A DNA stretch of 64,000 nucleotides from Aselliscus stoliczkanus (Eukaryota > Chordata > Mammalia > Chiroptera > Hipposideridae): assembly GCA_033961575.1 (NCBI GenBank), contig CM066732.1, positions 54,031,001-54,095,000 on the forward strand, in the 5' to 3' direction. Below, piece by piece: positions 32,372 through 43,400 of this stretch. Below the pieces are notes generated by a model that saw only the letters and a program-made list of their open reading frames with translations, was not told where the DNA came from and searched no databases. The position numbers and the translations under genes were made by a program. The first letter of the stretch is position 1, and every line of letters begins with the position of its first letter.

Positions 32372-34999
32372 ATACAGGATGCTACCTGGTCTCCCACTAA
32401 CACCCAAGCGCCCCATAACCAGCAGGCTCAGTCGCTCGCCCTCCTTGGCACCTTATTTCTGCTCCTGCCCCTTTGCCGGCGACACGCTGCCCGCTGCCAG
32501 GCCTCCTCTCTGCTTCTCTTTATTTCTTCAAAACCTCATGGGAGGAATCCTTCGTGTAGCCACCCCCCGCCCCACTCCGCCCGGCACCGTGGTCTCCGCA
32601 GGCTCCACGGCCACTTCCTCAGCCCGGGGCTGGATCCTCACCCTCGTCTGGAACAACACGCGCCCCTCGCAGGGCTGTGGTGGGATGCTGCGTGGTCGGC
32701 TGCTCTCGTCCCACAGGCCGGCGTGAGGCGTCATGGCTCCCCTGTGACTCAGTGTCCCTCATGATGGGAGTCATGGCAGCGCTCCTGGCCCCTGGGTGGA
32801 GAACACGTAAGAAATCGGCCCATTTTGAGCCTCCCCCGCCCCCTCAGTCCTTACTCTTCTGGGAGGGGGTGGGGGCACGGCTGGGCATCGGCCAGCGGGA
32901 CATGAATTCACAGTCTGAACAGCTCCTGGAAGACGCTGCCTCCAACTGTGTGTCTCGTGGAGCACCCCCTGCGCCCCCCTTTAGGGGCACAGCCCAGAGT
33001 GGGGGTCCACAGATGGGCACCGGGGCTAAGGGCCAGCCAGAGGACTTGCCTGGGTATTCTGCAGGGAGCCGACGGAGGGGACGGACGGACGGCGGGGGCC
33101 TGACCAGTGGCACTTCCCTGTTCCAGCGGGAGCCAGGCTCGGGGACCAGGGCTGTCCCACAGAAAACGAGCGAGTGTGCTCCTGGTCGCGCCTGGGTCCC
33201 TGAGCCCTTCTCCACTGCTATTTGCTTGTGTGGACCTGTCCACATCCTTTTTGGACAAGGACCGGGGAAGGCAGGGCAACGACTCAGAGGGAAGAGTAGG
33301 GTAAGGCGTAGCTGGGAAAAAACCTACAAGATTTGGTAATGTACTTTGTAATGTACTGATGTACTGATCCCAAGGGAAGGTGAACATAACAGAAATAGAG
33401 AAAAGAGCGGTTTGCAGCCACTCTTGCAACGGTGGACGAACAGGAGAGCCAGGCTGACAGGAGGCGCCTGATCCGCGGGCAGACCCTGGGGGTGTCCGGG
33501 ACACTGCCCAGACCCACCCCTGCCGGCTGTGTGACCTCTGGGGGCTCCAGGGTCAGTCAGAAAAGAAAATGACAAAGCCGATTCATGTCCAAAAGTCAAA
33601 GCAGCAAATGGGAGAGAGCCAGGCTTCTCCAGTTCCTCCAAGGAGAACATTTTAACCCAGAATTCTGTGGGTCCTCAGAAGCCTCTCTCCACAGAGCTCA
33701 GCAAGAATAAAAACCTTTGACACTCTTTCATTCTGGAGTCCAGAATTCTTTGACACCTCGGCAGATGGCACACGGGATGTTTTCCCTGCCTCCTCAGACT
33801 TCCTGGTCCTCTGAGGGCCCCAAAACAGACACAGAAACAAACAAAGCGTAAGAGTAAGCAAAACACAGGGCCGCGGCAGAGGTCCCCTAAACTCACTGTG
33901 GAGGTGCCGTCACAGCGCTAGTGCCACCCCCACACCCCCCTACCCCTCCACCCGCCTGCTGAGTCCAGTCTCCAGTGTTAAAAAAATGAATTTGGCTAGA
34001 CTATTTACATTTCCTTTTGGCTCCTGTGGACATTTGAGTACAAAGGTATGAAACTCTGGACTACTGAAAGGAACAAAAACTGTAAATGCGAGCGTCAGTC
34101 TTCTCTTCAGCGCTTACGTAAATAATGCAGAAACCCGTACATGCAGAATACCTGGGCCGGATGGGGCGGGGGGAAGCCCGCTGCACCCCTCTTTGCCTTC
34201 AGAGTTCTCTCCACTGAATCTGAGCAGTGGTCTCTGTCATGCTGCTTCATGGGAGCAAGCCCCATTCCACAGGCGGGCAAGCTGAGGCCGCCACGCTGGA
34301 AACGGCCACGGGCTGCGGTTTTGGTGTTCTCCATTTGACGCAGGGCTGCTGGAAGATTGTTCCGAGGGGCTCTGAGACCCAGCTGCACACATGGCCCTAA
34401 AGGAACGGTCACTAGAGTACATTGTAAACCCCAGGAAATTAAAAAAAAAAAAAAAGATTCAGCAGGCTCCACGTGTCAAGGTGAGGACGCAGCAAACCAC
34501 TGCACTTGGCACAGAAACGATACAGCTTCTGAAAGGAAGCCGTGCAGCTCTGATGGGCTCAGCTGTGAGGCCGGGTGGCCCGAGTCCCGGGGGCCGGCTG
34601 CGAGCTTCCGCCTGTGAGGTCCAGGGTCTCAGCACCCATGGGACCCCACGCCTCTCTCAGGCCTGCTGCGTGTGGAATCACCGGGTTTTGTGGACCATGA
34701 CCTGGATCGGATAAAAGCGATGGAGAGGGAGGGTTCGGGCTGGAAGACAGCGGAGACGCCACGTGGGTTTGCCGCAGACAGGCACCCTCTGCTGGGTTTG
34801 CAGCCACCGCCACCCAGCGTCCCTGGAACCTGCCCACACTGGGCTCTACTTGGCACCAGATTCTTTCTGAGCCTCACAGCAGGAGATAAGACTAGGGTGG
34901 CAAGGGGTGCCCTGGGAGGCCAGAGGCGAACGTGGCTGACTCCACAGTCTGCTAGGAGTCGGCTCCGGGGCAGAGGGACTCCGAAAGGCAGAGGTATGA
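32372..34999. other. GC-rich sequence, no gene recognised
   Basis: The longest frame is 220 codons (32677-33339, plus) and has several competing frames of similar length on the other strand; no domain. C-rich tract at 33926-33952. A16 run at about 34440-34455 without a duplication I could find. 33970-34130 is AT-richer. Confidence 0.5.
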
Positions 35000-35440
35000 C
35001 AGCCGCTCGCCAGCTGCGAACATCTCCAGGGGAGCGCTGCCAGGAGTGAGGAGTGAGGAGCTACCCGGGCGGCCAGCCCCAGCAGGACAACGCGGACTCC
35101 GATGCAAGCAGCCCTGTAGCTGCTGTGCTGCGCGTCTGCGCCCACGGCCACAGGAGCCCAGGCCCTAAGGCGTCTGGAGGGCCAAGCCTCTGCTCCGGGT
35201 GGGGAAGTGTCCCCGAGCCCGGGGGGATGTGATTCAGAAGTGCCTGTGGTCCATGAGGACTCCGAGAGGGACAAGCCAAGACCCGGGGCTGATCTGTCGG
35301 GAGCAGGCGGGCACCGTCGCTGGCTTTCCCGAAACACGGATGTGCTTACAGTAAGGCCTCTCCTTCCGGGTACCGACTCGCAGGGCCGACGCGTGTGCAG
35401 GTGCACACCCAGTCTGCTCGCCGCCCCGGAGGGCCACAGG
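35000..35440. promoter_or_regulatory. CpG-dense patch (CpG-island-like)
   Basis: By hand count about 30 CpG in 370 bp (35060-35430), GC about 64%, observed/expected around 0.8. Includes CTGCGCGTCTGCGCCCACGG and GGGCCGACGCGTGTGC. The longest frame over it (34846-35406, minus) has no recognisable domain. Retained CpG suggests low germline methylation, but I cannot tie it to a transcript. Confidence 0.45.
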
Positions 35441-37545
35441 AGCCAGAGTTAGGCGCTGCAGGCCGCTTGATCGCTGCTGTCAGACCTCAGCGGCCTCACG
35501 CGGCACCACATGGCAGGCAGCTGGGCTCTCCAGTCAATTATGCTCCAAATGAGCCTCTCCAGCCTCGTTCCCCAGAGGCTTCCTTTACACCATAGGTCCT
35601 GTTTCCTAAGACACAGTCAGCAGGCCTGTGTGCCTGGATCTGGCCGGGCTTCTGGGCAGCACGCACCTCTCTGTCTGCTCGCAGGGCCCAACCCGGCCCC
35701 TGATGGAATGTTCTAGTTCAAAGACAAGCGACGCCACAAAGGGCAGGCTTCAGAGGGTAAGCTCGGCACGGGGTGGAGGAGCCAGGATTGGGCTGGGAGC
35801 ACAGGGGAGCCCGGCTAAGCCGGCACCGCACAGCTCCCCGGACGTTGCAGACTTTCCCGGCAAACGCTTAGGCTTCCGAGAGAGACCCGTCTTTGGGGGC
35901 ACTGGGGGTCTGGCAGGGTGGACAGGTAGTAGGGTGTTTATGTCAGAGCCCACGAACAAGGAGACAAAGTGGCCATCTGGGCTGAGGTTAGGCAGGGAAG
36001 GCTGAAGGGATTGGAGTGAATACACTTTAAACCAAGAGCGGTCCAGGCCGCCTGGGTGGGTGCCTCTCGTGGCATGAGGACAACTCCAGCCACATCCCAG
36101 GAGCCAGGCTGCAGCTTCACACACAGCAATGGCACAGGGGCACGAGCATGTGGAGGTGCCTTGGGACTGGGGCCTTCGGACTTGCCCTCCAGCAGACGGT
36201 GGCGCCAGGAAGTCCCCTGCGCCGGCCTGGCTTCCATAAGCACGGCCGGACCCCAGAGCCCGCACCCCGTGCCACGTCTGCACAAGCACTCGGACTTTGT
36301 CCTGGAGACTGTGGCTGTCCGCCGCCACCCAGGGAGCTCGGGGCAGAGCCCCGGCTGCCTGTGACCACCCACGGCCCCGGAACAAGCCATCGGGCGAAAT
36401 CTAGCGAGTGCCGCCAAGCCCGCACAGCCCATTTGTAAGCAAACACGTATGTGGCAGGTAATAACGAGTGGCCGTTTGAGGAAATGATAATAAATATCTC
36501 TGGTAGCGTACGGCCACGTGATGACTGAGTCTCAGTGGCTGGGCCTCTCACAGCCTCTCCGTTAGGAAACCAATTTTTCAGGCTTTGTAACTTGGGCGTA
36601 AGCGTGTGCTCGGGGCAGCAGCCTGGCACAGGCGGTCTCTGTCCAGAGAGGGACTTGAACAGATTTGTTCAGATTGATCTGGGAGTTCTAAAGAGAAGCT
36701 GTTCTGTGTGCCCATGGCTCTGGAGCGTGGACAAACTGCCCAATTTTAACGGCAAGAAAGCCAGCACCGGGGGAAGGCCAGGGGCCCTGGCTGAGAAAGC
36801 ACTGCCTGATGCTGCTCCCCAGTCGTGCTGATGGCTGAGCGGAATCCTGAGGGCAAAGCGTATGTGCCCGGCGGCCTTTGGAGAGGAAGAGACGGGCGTC
36901 TTCCCCGCGAGGGGAGCTCAACAGTGACCTGAGCCTGGAGCCGTGCCCAGCTCCCTGAGAGGAGGGCACCCGTCAAGCCCGGTGTTAGGCTGCTCAGCGC
37001 TGTGCCGCCCTGCAGACGTCCTGAAGCAGATTCGCACAGGCTCCAGGAAATGGGCACCAAATGGGGAGCCCTGGTTTTCCATCATAGGCGTCTGCACTCT
37101 ATTTCCCAAAGACCTTATAACAAAGTTACAGCTAGAATCCTGCCCAACTGGAATGCTCGCAGTCTAGGAAATCATCACATGAAACGAAATCCCATCCTTC
37201 ATGAGACCGTCAGGATCACTAACAGGCCGGCGGGGTCTCTGATGGGAGCGCTGACCCCACAGCAGACAGGGATGCCGCTCATCCACTGTCTGGAGGGTGG
37301 ACAGACAGATGGCGGTGGGCAGAGGCAGCGTCCGGGCTCTCGGGGAGCTCTCGGTCCCAGGGGACGTGCTCCAAACTCTGAGCAGCATTTGGTTGGGAAC
37401 CTCGCAGTTGGGGCACCCCAGGAGTCAGCTTAGCAGCTTAAAAATATTTTGCCCACTTTTTTTTCCTGTCTGGAACTTGCAAAATATAGAAGGAAAAGGA
37501 TGAGAGAATTTAAAGTACTCAACGCCATCACCTGTCCACTCTCTC
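35441..37545. other. GC-rich then mixed sequence, no gene recognised
   Basis: Frames at 35750-36385, 35938-36432 and 36117-36629 (all minus, three different phases) overlap each other. This is what GC-rich non-coding DNA gives and none shows a domain. 36430-36530 and 37440-37545 are AT-richer. Confidence 0.5.
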
Positions 37546-37813
37546 TCTCGAGCCAGGGTTAGCATTCTCTAAACTTCCACCCAGTCATTTCTCCATGATA
37601 CGAACTGAAGCGTCTCACATAACTGGAGCCACATTGTACACGTCTACATTCTGCTTTACGTATTTAGCATTATATTAGGTGCGTTTCCTGTCTTTCTGGA
37701 TATCCTTAGGGAAAAAAAATTAAAAATTAACTATAATTCCCTTGAATGGATTTAAATATTCTATGTGTGGACATATTGTTGTCCTTACTTTTTGCTATTA
37801 TAAAAAGTGCATG
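37546..37813 (-). repeat. Ancient L1-like repeat, left half (host of a nested insertion)
   Basis: CCCAGTCATTTCTCCATGAT, GGAGCCACATTGTACACG, TTCTGCTTTACGTATTTAGC and TTTTTGCTATTATAAAAAGT are blocks of an old L1-type repeat. Its continuation (GCATTGATGAACATCTTCAC) is at 38425, on the other side of the inserted L1. Strand is tentative. Confidence 0.55.
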
Positions 37814-38424
37814 ATAATACTCTCAAGATCCATCCATGGTGTCACAGATGGCAGTATTTCATCCTTTCGTAGGGCCGAGTAACAACTCCACTGTGTATGT
37901 ACCACCTCTTCTTTATCCAATCATCTATCGAAGGACACTTTGGTTGTTTCCATGTCTTGGCCACTGTGAATAATGCTACAATGAACATAGGGGTGCATAT
38001 ATCTTTACAAACAAGTATTTTCAAGTAAGTCAGACGGAAAAGGACAAGAACCATATCCGTTCACTCATATCTGGGCTATAAAACAAAAAGCAACAAACAG
38101 AGCCGGCCGAGGGGCGCGGTGGTTAAGCGCTGGCTTGGGACGCCAGCGGCCCCGGTTCCGATCCCACATATGAGGGCCAGTGACACTGCCCTCAAAAAAA
38201 AAAAAGCAACAAACAAATGAAACAAACAAACTCATAGACAACGACTGCAGAAAGGGAGTTACCCGAGGGGAAGGGGGTCAGACGTACGGTGACAGAGGAC
38301 ACGGCTTCGGGAGGGCAGCACACAATACAGAATACAGGTGCCAGGTTATAAAGTTGTACACCTAAAATTTATATAATGTTATAATATTAACCAATGGTAC
38401 CCTGACTAATTTAATTTTAAAAAT
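37814..38424 (+). mobile_element. LINE-1 3' end with a 5' inversion (twin priming), itself carrying a SINE
   Basis: 37814-38025 is LINE-1 in antisense (minus-strand reading contains GCATTATTCACAGTGGCCAA and GATTGGATAAAGAAGAGGTG). From about 38025 it continues in sense with AAGTAAGTCAGACGGAAAAG, CCGTTCACTCATATCTGG, then TTACCCGAGGGGAAGG, TTGTACACCTAAAATTTATA and an AT-rich tail. The two halves are adjacent in L1 coordinates, so the 5' part was inverted on insertion. Target-site duplication: TAAAAAGTGCAT (37801-37812) and TAAAAATGCAT just after the tail (about 38418-38428), one indel. A SINE (38100) splits the sense half. Confidence 0.85.
38100..38200 (+). mobile_element. tRNA-derived SINE, full-length short form, inside the L1
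   Basis: Begins GAGCCGGCCGAGGGGCGCGG and shares the GCGCTGGCTTGGGACGCCAG, GGTTCCGATCCC and CTGCCCTC blocks with the 18.9 kb copy. The 15-bp duplication AAAAAGCAACAAACA is exact at 38085-38099 and 38201-38215; the A-tail and duplication overlap in A's. Inserted after the L1, so it is the youngest layer of this nest. Confidence 0.95.
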
Positions 38425-38490
38425 GCATTGATGAACATCTTCACATATAAATTATTTTATATTTTTCACTATTTCCTAAAAATGGGCTCC
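38425..38490 (-). repeat. Ancient L1-like repeat, right half
   Basis: GCATTGATGAACATCTTCAC, ATATTTTTCACTATTTCC and AAAAATGGGCTCCTGGAAGC continue the block interrupted at 37813. Confidence 0.55.
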
Positions 38491-39660
38491 TGGAAGCATC
38501 TAAAAATTAACACGGCATAACACTTCCGCTCCGTCCTGCAAGCACAGAGCTTGTCAAAGCAGAGATGCAGTTCTTGGGTAGGCTGATGGGTCAGTGCCTC
38601 TTCTTTGCCTTTCTGTTGTGGAGGTGAGAATACCAACATAATATTTTTAGTTCACTTTTACTGAGCACCTACTATGGTCCGGACACTAAATTCTTGTGTG
38701 GTTTTGACCGCTTGGTGAGGCAGCAGCACTGTCCCTGGGTGAGTCGGTGACATGTGCTCATAGCCCCTTCGTCCTCGCCTCCCCCTTTCCCTGCCTCGTT
38801 AACTGAGAAAGCAGGTGTCCCCACCCCCACTTTGGCATTGGCCCTGGGACTTCCTTGGCTAATGTGATATGAACAGATACACAGAGGCTCCAGATACGTC
38901 TGTGGGGTTTCCTTTTCCTACACACACAAATAACTATTTGTGAGTTTATCTGGAGTTTGAAAGGGGAAGCAAAGCATTCACGTTTTCTGATGAGAAGTCC
39001 CTGGTTTAACTGCCATTTGAGGCCTTACTGGTTCCATCTCTAGCTTTATTGAGCCAACAAATCCGAGGTGTATGCACTGGCTTCCCTTAGGACTGCGTGT
39101 TCACCCATGGTCCAAGTCAGCCGTGCTCTTCCGGGCAGACACAGGCAGCGGTGCGGTGGCGAGAGCTCAGAAAGACAGGCTGCCCTGAACTCCAGACGGA
39201 GTCAGTACCTCACCCCGGACTGCGAAACCCCGAGCGGGTACGTGTGCAAGTGGGGGAGTTGTTGTAAGATGCCGAGAGGGAGACCTGAGCTTCCTCCTGA
39301 GTCGGCTGCTGTTTATTTGGAAGACGCTGCTGTATTTCACCAGCAGATTTTTAGATGGGCCCCTTTGGCGACCATCTGCCTTGCCAGGTTCTACTGGTTT
39401 TTGTTCTTGTGGGGTTTCTCCTTATCCTCCACCACTCCTGCCCCAGCCACGAAAAGAATGCGCCCCAGCTCGTCACTGGGCCCAGAATAAGGAAACATAC
39501 GGGGCACACCCAGCGCAAACCTCACTCTGGTGCTAAGCCAGCCAAGCCCGGCCTCGCCACGGCTTACCTACATACCCCTGAACGAGACACTAACGAGCGG
39601 TAGTGAAAGCCGCTGAGACAGGGTGTTACACAGCATGATCACGACAAAACCGATTAGAGC
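38491..39660. other. No gene; L2-like piece near 38650
   Basis: CTTTTACTGAGCACCTACTATGG at about 38655-38680 is a reverse L2 3' end. The 39068-39490 frame (140 codons) ends in a weak hydrophobic stretch (FLFLWGFSLSST) but has no signal peptide or known domain. Otherwise unassigned. Confidence 0.5.
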
Positions 39661-39790
39661 AGCTTCGTTTGTCAGTTAAGAAAACTGAGACTCAGAAAGA
39701 TGAAATAATTTGGTCAAAGTCACCCAGGAATGCACGGAAGGGCCCTGATTCAAACTGGGTCCTGGCGGCAGTGTACCAAGGAGTTCAGCG
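39661..39790 (-). repeat. MIR-like SINE fragment
   Basis: AAGAAAACTGAGACTCAGAAAG, ATGAAATAATTTGGTCAAAG, TCACCCAGGAATGCACGGAAG and GATTCAAACTGGGTCC are in the reverse MIR order. Confidence 0.7.
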
Positions 39791-40050
39791 CACGCAAGCA
39801 TGGATTCATTCTACTTCCTGTGTGTCGCCTGGAGTTCTAGGCGCTTCCACGATGCCAAAGGCAACTGTGGACCTGGAGTCCGGCTTCACTGTGGAGACGC
39901 ACCTGCTGTCAGACACCAGGTGAGGGTCAGAGCAGGGCCTGGGCAGAGCCACACCACCGCAGCACGCTCAAAGCAACAGGCTCACTCGAAGCATCTGTTA
40001 CGTGACCAATTCATTTGGAATTTGTCAAAAGTAACACCAACGTCTGACAC

Positions 40051-40052
<2 letters not shown>

Positions 40053-40082
<30 letters not shown>
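40053..40082 (+). repeat. (CA)15 microsatellite
   Basis: Pure CA dinucleotide run of about 30 bp, long enough to be length-polymorphic. Confidence 0.95.
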
Positions 40083-40083
<1 letters not shown>

Positions 40084-42534
40084 TTTCTGTTGGTGAGGAT
40101 GGGCTTGGTTCTGAATTCCAGCTCTGTCGCCAGCTTTTAGGGAATACGTGGCACCACTGTGAGTTGGTTCTTGAGTTACTCTGAATGAATGATGCCGCTT
40201 CCTGCAGATCGATCGTGGCCCTGGGGCCCTTTCCCCCTTTGCTGCTCGCTTCATTAACTGCTGCATGCTGAGACTCAGGCGTGGGGCCCTTGTCAAACCA
40301 GACCTGGGTGTATTCCTGGCGACACACGAAATAAGAGCAATGGATGGGGCTGCAGAGGGTCAGGGCCTAGAGGCCCAGAAGAAGGGACTGCCCGCTCCCT
40401 GCACAGAGAAGACAAGCAAGTCTCCCCGTGGGGTGCCACCCTCTCCAAGCCTGAGGCTCTGTGGTGACACCTCCGAACCCACCCCCACACACACACTGTG
40501 CTCAGCGCACAACAGGTCCTCGATCCATGTTTATCTTTTTCCAAGAAACACTGTTGTGTTGCATCAGAGCTGATAGAAAGAATCAAGTAATCACAGAATC
40601 TCTGGGTAGAGAGAGACTTCAGACAGCGGCTACTGCGCGTCTTCCAGACGCACTGAGCCAGCCTACGTCCGCACACTCCCTGTCTGGGAGCTCGCCACGT
40701 GCCGGTGCACCCGACTGACCCCACTGATAGGCAGCTCGGCGCGTTTCAAAGCTCTTCCGGCACTGCGTGGAAATCTGCCTGCTTTTCAGCAAAGTGAAGG
40801 GAAGACGACATCCTAGACCCTGTGGAAATGTCCTTTACTCCGTCCCCCATTCATTCTCAGTACAGATGAGTCCTTGGCACAAGAGAACAGAGCTAGGTGG
40901 GACGCAGGGTTAATGAGGAGACACTGCTTCCAGCCTTGTTAGCAGGAAGAAGTTTGGTCTCCAATTATTCCGCCTTAAGGTCAAGGGTATTTCACGCCCG
41001 AGTAGTCATAAATATGACCCAGTGTAATAACATCAGCAAATGGAAAGTTTGGGATAAATATTTTAGACTCTCCCATTATAAATCACTTACTGTGGTCACC
41101 CTCTCAGTGGCCACAGAGCCATGATGAGCTGCTTTTAATGAGGTATTCCATATAAATACCTTCCCATGTATCTCAGTGTTGGCTGCTATGTGAACTGAAT
41201 GGCAAATGAGGTAATAACGGGCCAGCCCTGGAAGGTGCCCGTGTCCCTGTGTCTGAGGGCGGAGCAGCGAGTCACCTGTTGGCTTTAAAAGCCTCCACCC
41301 TGAGCACTGCCCCACCTTGACCTCGGACCATGGCAGTCACGGTGGCATCTGACTGGTTGTGCCAGATCCCCAGAGCCCCTTATTCAAGGGGTTTGGTGGG
41401 ACCTAGAGGAAGCATTAATTGGTGAGATGAACAGTGATGAAGATTCAAATGCCATTTGAACTTTAACTTTTAGGCTTGTGAGTCAATCTATAACCATTTC
41501 CAGAAAAGGTCACAGGCTGAGACAGGTATTGAAACGAAACAAATACATTTTGGAGGTGACAATCATGTAGCAAAACTGGGGACTCTCATGGGTCCCCTCC
41601 CACACTTTTAATCATCTAATACGTTAAGACTTAGAAATTGAATCACCAGGTTCACGACAGCTTTATATGAAAGGCGCATCTGAGGTCAAGCTGATCTAAT
41701 TTAAATATCTAGTGTTTGGCGTTCTCCACTTGACATTGTGAAGACAAATGTAACGGAACCAAGATTAAAATACCAGAATGACAGGGACCGACTGTGCCGT
41801 GAATATATTAAAAGTCACCTGTGTGCTGGAGTCACACATTTCATTGGGAACATCTGTAGTCCTGTTCAGAACATCTCTGCCATTGCTGCTCTGCTGTATT
41901 TACATGAAATTAGTAAATCTAAATGAGTCAGGTGCACCTTCCCTTCCACAGAATCTCAGTGTTCCTTTCTGTTCTTTAGGACCCTACGCCCACAGAAAAG
42001 GGGATTCACGCAGGATGTGAGCAAACTGCTCTCCTGAACTAATTCCCAGAGTCACATAAGGTGGCAGCGCCACGTTCCATCAGACCCCAGCCCTGCAGAA
42101 AACAGTGGACTAGGAAGGTCTGTGCTGGGTTCAGGGGCTCCAGGAGGCACTCCAGGTTCAGAACAGAGGGTGACTTTCCCCCTTGCCTCTGGGGCTCTGC
42201 ACCTTTCAGATGGGGCTCAAGGGGCCACGTGACACATGCACCACACCTGGGGGGTTCTGCCCCGCCTGCGCCCCACCTGGATAGGACCAACCACTGCTTC
42301 CCGGCTGAGGGATACGGACCAAGGCTGGCCACGAAGTCGCCCACCGTTAGATAAACACTCATCCAGGGGCTGGAGAATCACCTTGCCATCCCAGCAGCCC
42401 CTGGGGCACAGCAGCAAAGCAGAAGAGAAAGCCGGCCAGACCTGGCTTCCCTGCTGGCCTCCTGCCCACTGGTCCCCGTACCCCGTCAGCTACGTCTCCC
42501 TGAGGCATTACTCGGCTCAGGCACCTCCTCTGCC
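40083..42534. other. Unassigned; AT-rich repeat-poor block at 40880-41930
   Basis: No gene recognised. 40880-41930 is AT-richer than its surroundings and free of repeats I know. It has complex sequence such as TTAAGGTCAAGGGTATTTCACG and CCATTATAAATCACTTACTG, so it is a candidate for conserved non-coding DNA. 41936-42530 returns to GC-rich sequence with overlapping domain-free frames. Confidence 0.4.
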
Positions 42535-42830
42535 TCAGACCCGGCAGAGGCTCCACGCGGCGCCGGCAGTGACCGGGCACGTCCCCCTGGGGCTGGCCTC
42601 CTCCCGGCCTCTCGTGCCATGCTCCCAGTGCGCAGTGCTCCCCAGGCGGCCTCGGCGCCCACACGCCACGCCGCCGGCTCTCTGAGCGCCCACAGGCGTC
42701 GTCCTCTCAGCCCCGAGCCTCCCCTCTCGCCTTTGCTGGTTCCAGCTGTGTTCACGCTCTGCTCACGCGAGTTCTGTGGTCAGCAAACGCTTCTGCAGCA
42801 CTCCGGCACCAGCCCCGGCTAGGCACGTCA
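42535..42830. promoter_or_regulatory. CpG-island-like patch
   Basis: By hand count about 26 CpG in 270 bp, GC near 70%, observed/expected about 0.85: the strongest such patch in the window. Contains CACGCGGCGCCGGCAGTGACC and CACGCCACGCCGCCGGCTC. It is sharply bounded on the left. No first exon can be supported next to it. Confidence 0.5.
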
Positions 42831-43304
42831 TCAAGATCAGAGGTCCTAACAATCTGGAGGTAGGAACCATTATTATTACAGCCCCCATTTTACATGTCAG
42901 AAAAGAAATAAAACCACAAACGGAGCCACTTTAAAAGGGAGCTGTAGCCGCCTTGCACGTCGCATGCCTCAAACCTCAGGATGTTAAAACAGGACCAAGT
43001 AACCGGGGATGGAGCCTACAGCAGCACTGCGTCCTCAAGAAGTGTTTGCAAAGATAACAAGAAAGCAGTTATAATGACTGCCGGACTGGAAGTTGTTAGG
43101 ATCAGCAGCGCGATGCTGTCACCTGCAGTGCTGACGTGGCTTCCTTCTATTGTCATTGGCCCCTTCCTTCTCACCAACACTCTTTGCCTTTGTCTTCTCA
43201 TCAGAACAGTATTTGGGCTTCTGCCTCAATCAGTGCTTCCTGAATAGCTATTCTTTTTTGATCTCAAATGAATGCTCGTTGCCTCTCGTTTTGAAAGGCC
43301 TTTG
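42831..43304. other. No gene; MIR-like remnant possible
   Basis: AGGTAGGAACCATTATTATTAC and CCCCCATTTTACATGTCAG at 42850-42900 resemble the 3' half of a reverse MIR. The rest is unassigned. Confidence 0.4.
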
Positions 43305-43400
43305 ATTTTCAGGTTAACGTATTGATAAGGGGAATCGCCCAGGATCACGCAGAGAGCAGCGGCCAGCCAGCGTCGGAGCCCAGGCAGTCACTCTGCTGTG
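43305..43400 (-). repeat. MIR-like SINE fragment
   Basis: CAGGTTAACGTATTGATAAGG, GGAATCGCCCAGGATCACGC, AGAGAGCAGCGGCCAGCCAG and TCGGAGCCCAGGCAG are in reverse MIR order. Confidence 0.55.

Noticed and set aside
32677..33339. 220-codon plus-strand frame
   Set aside because: Competing frames of 133 and 198 codons lie on the other strand, which is typical of GC-rich non-coding DNA. No motif or known similarity.
34440..34455. Processed pseudogene tail (A16)
   Set aside because: No matching duplication and no recognisable coding similarity upstream.
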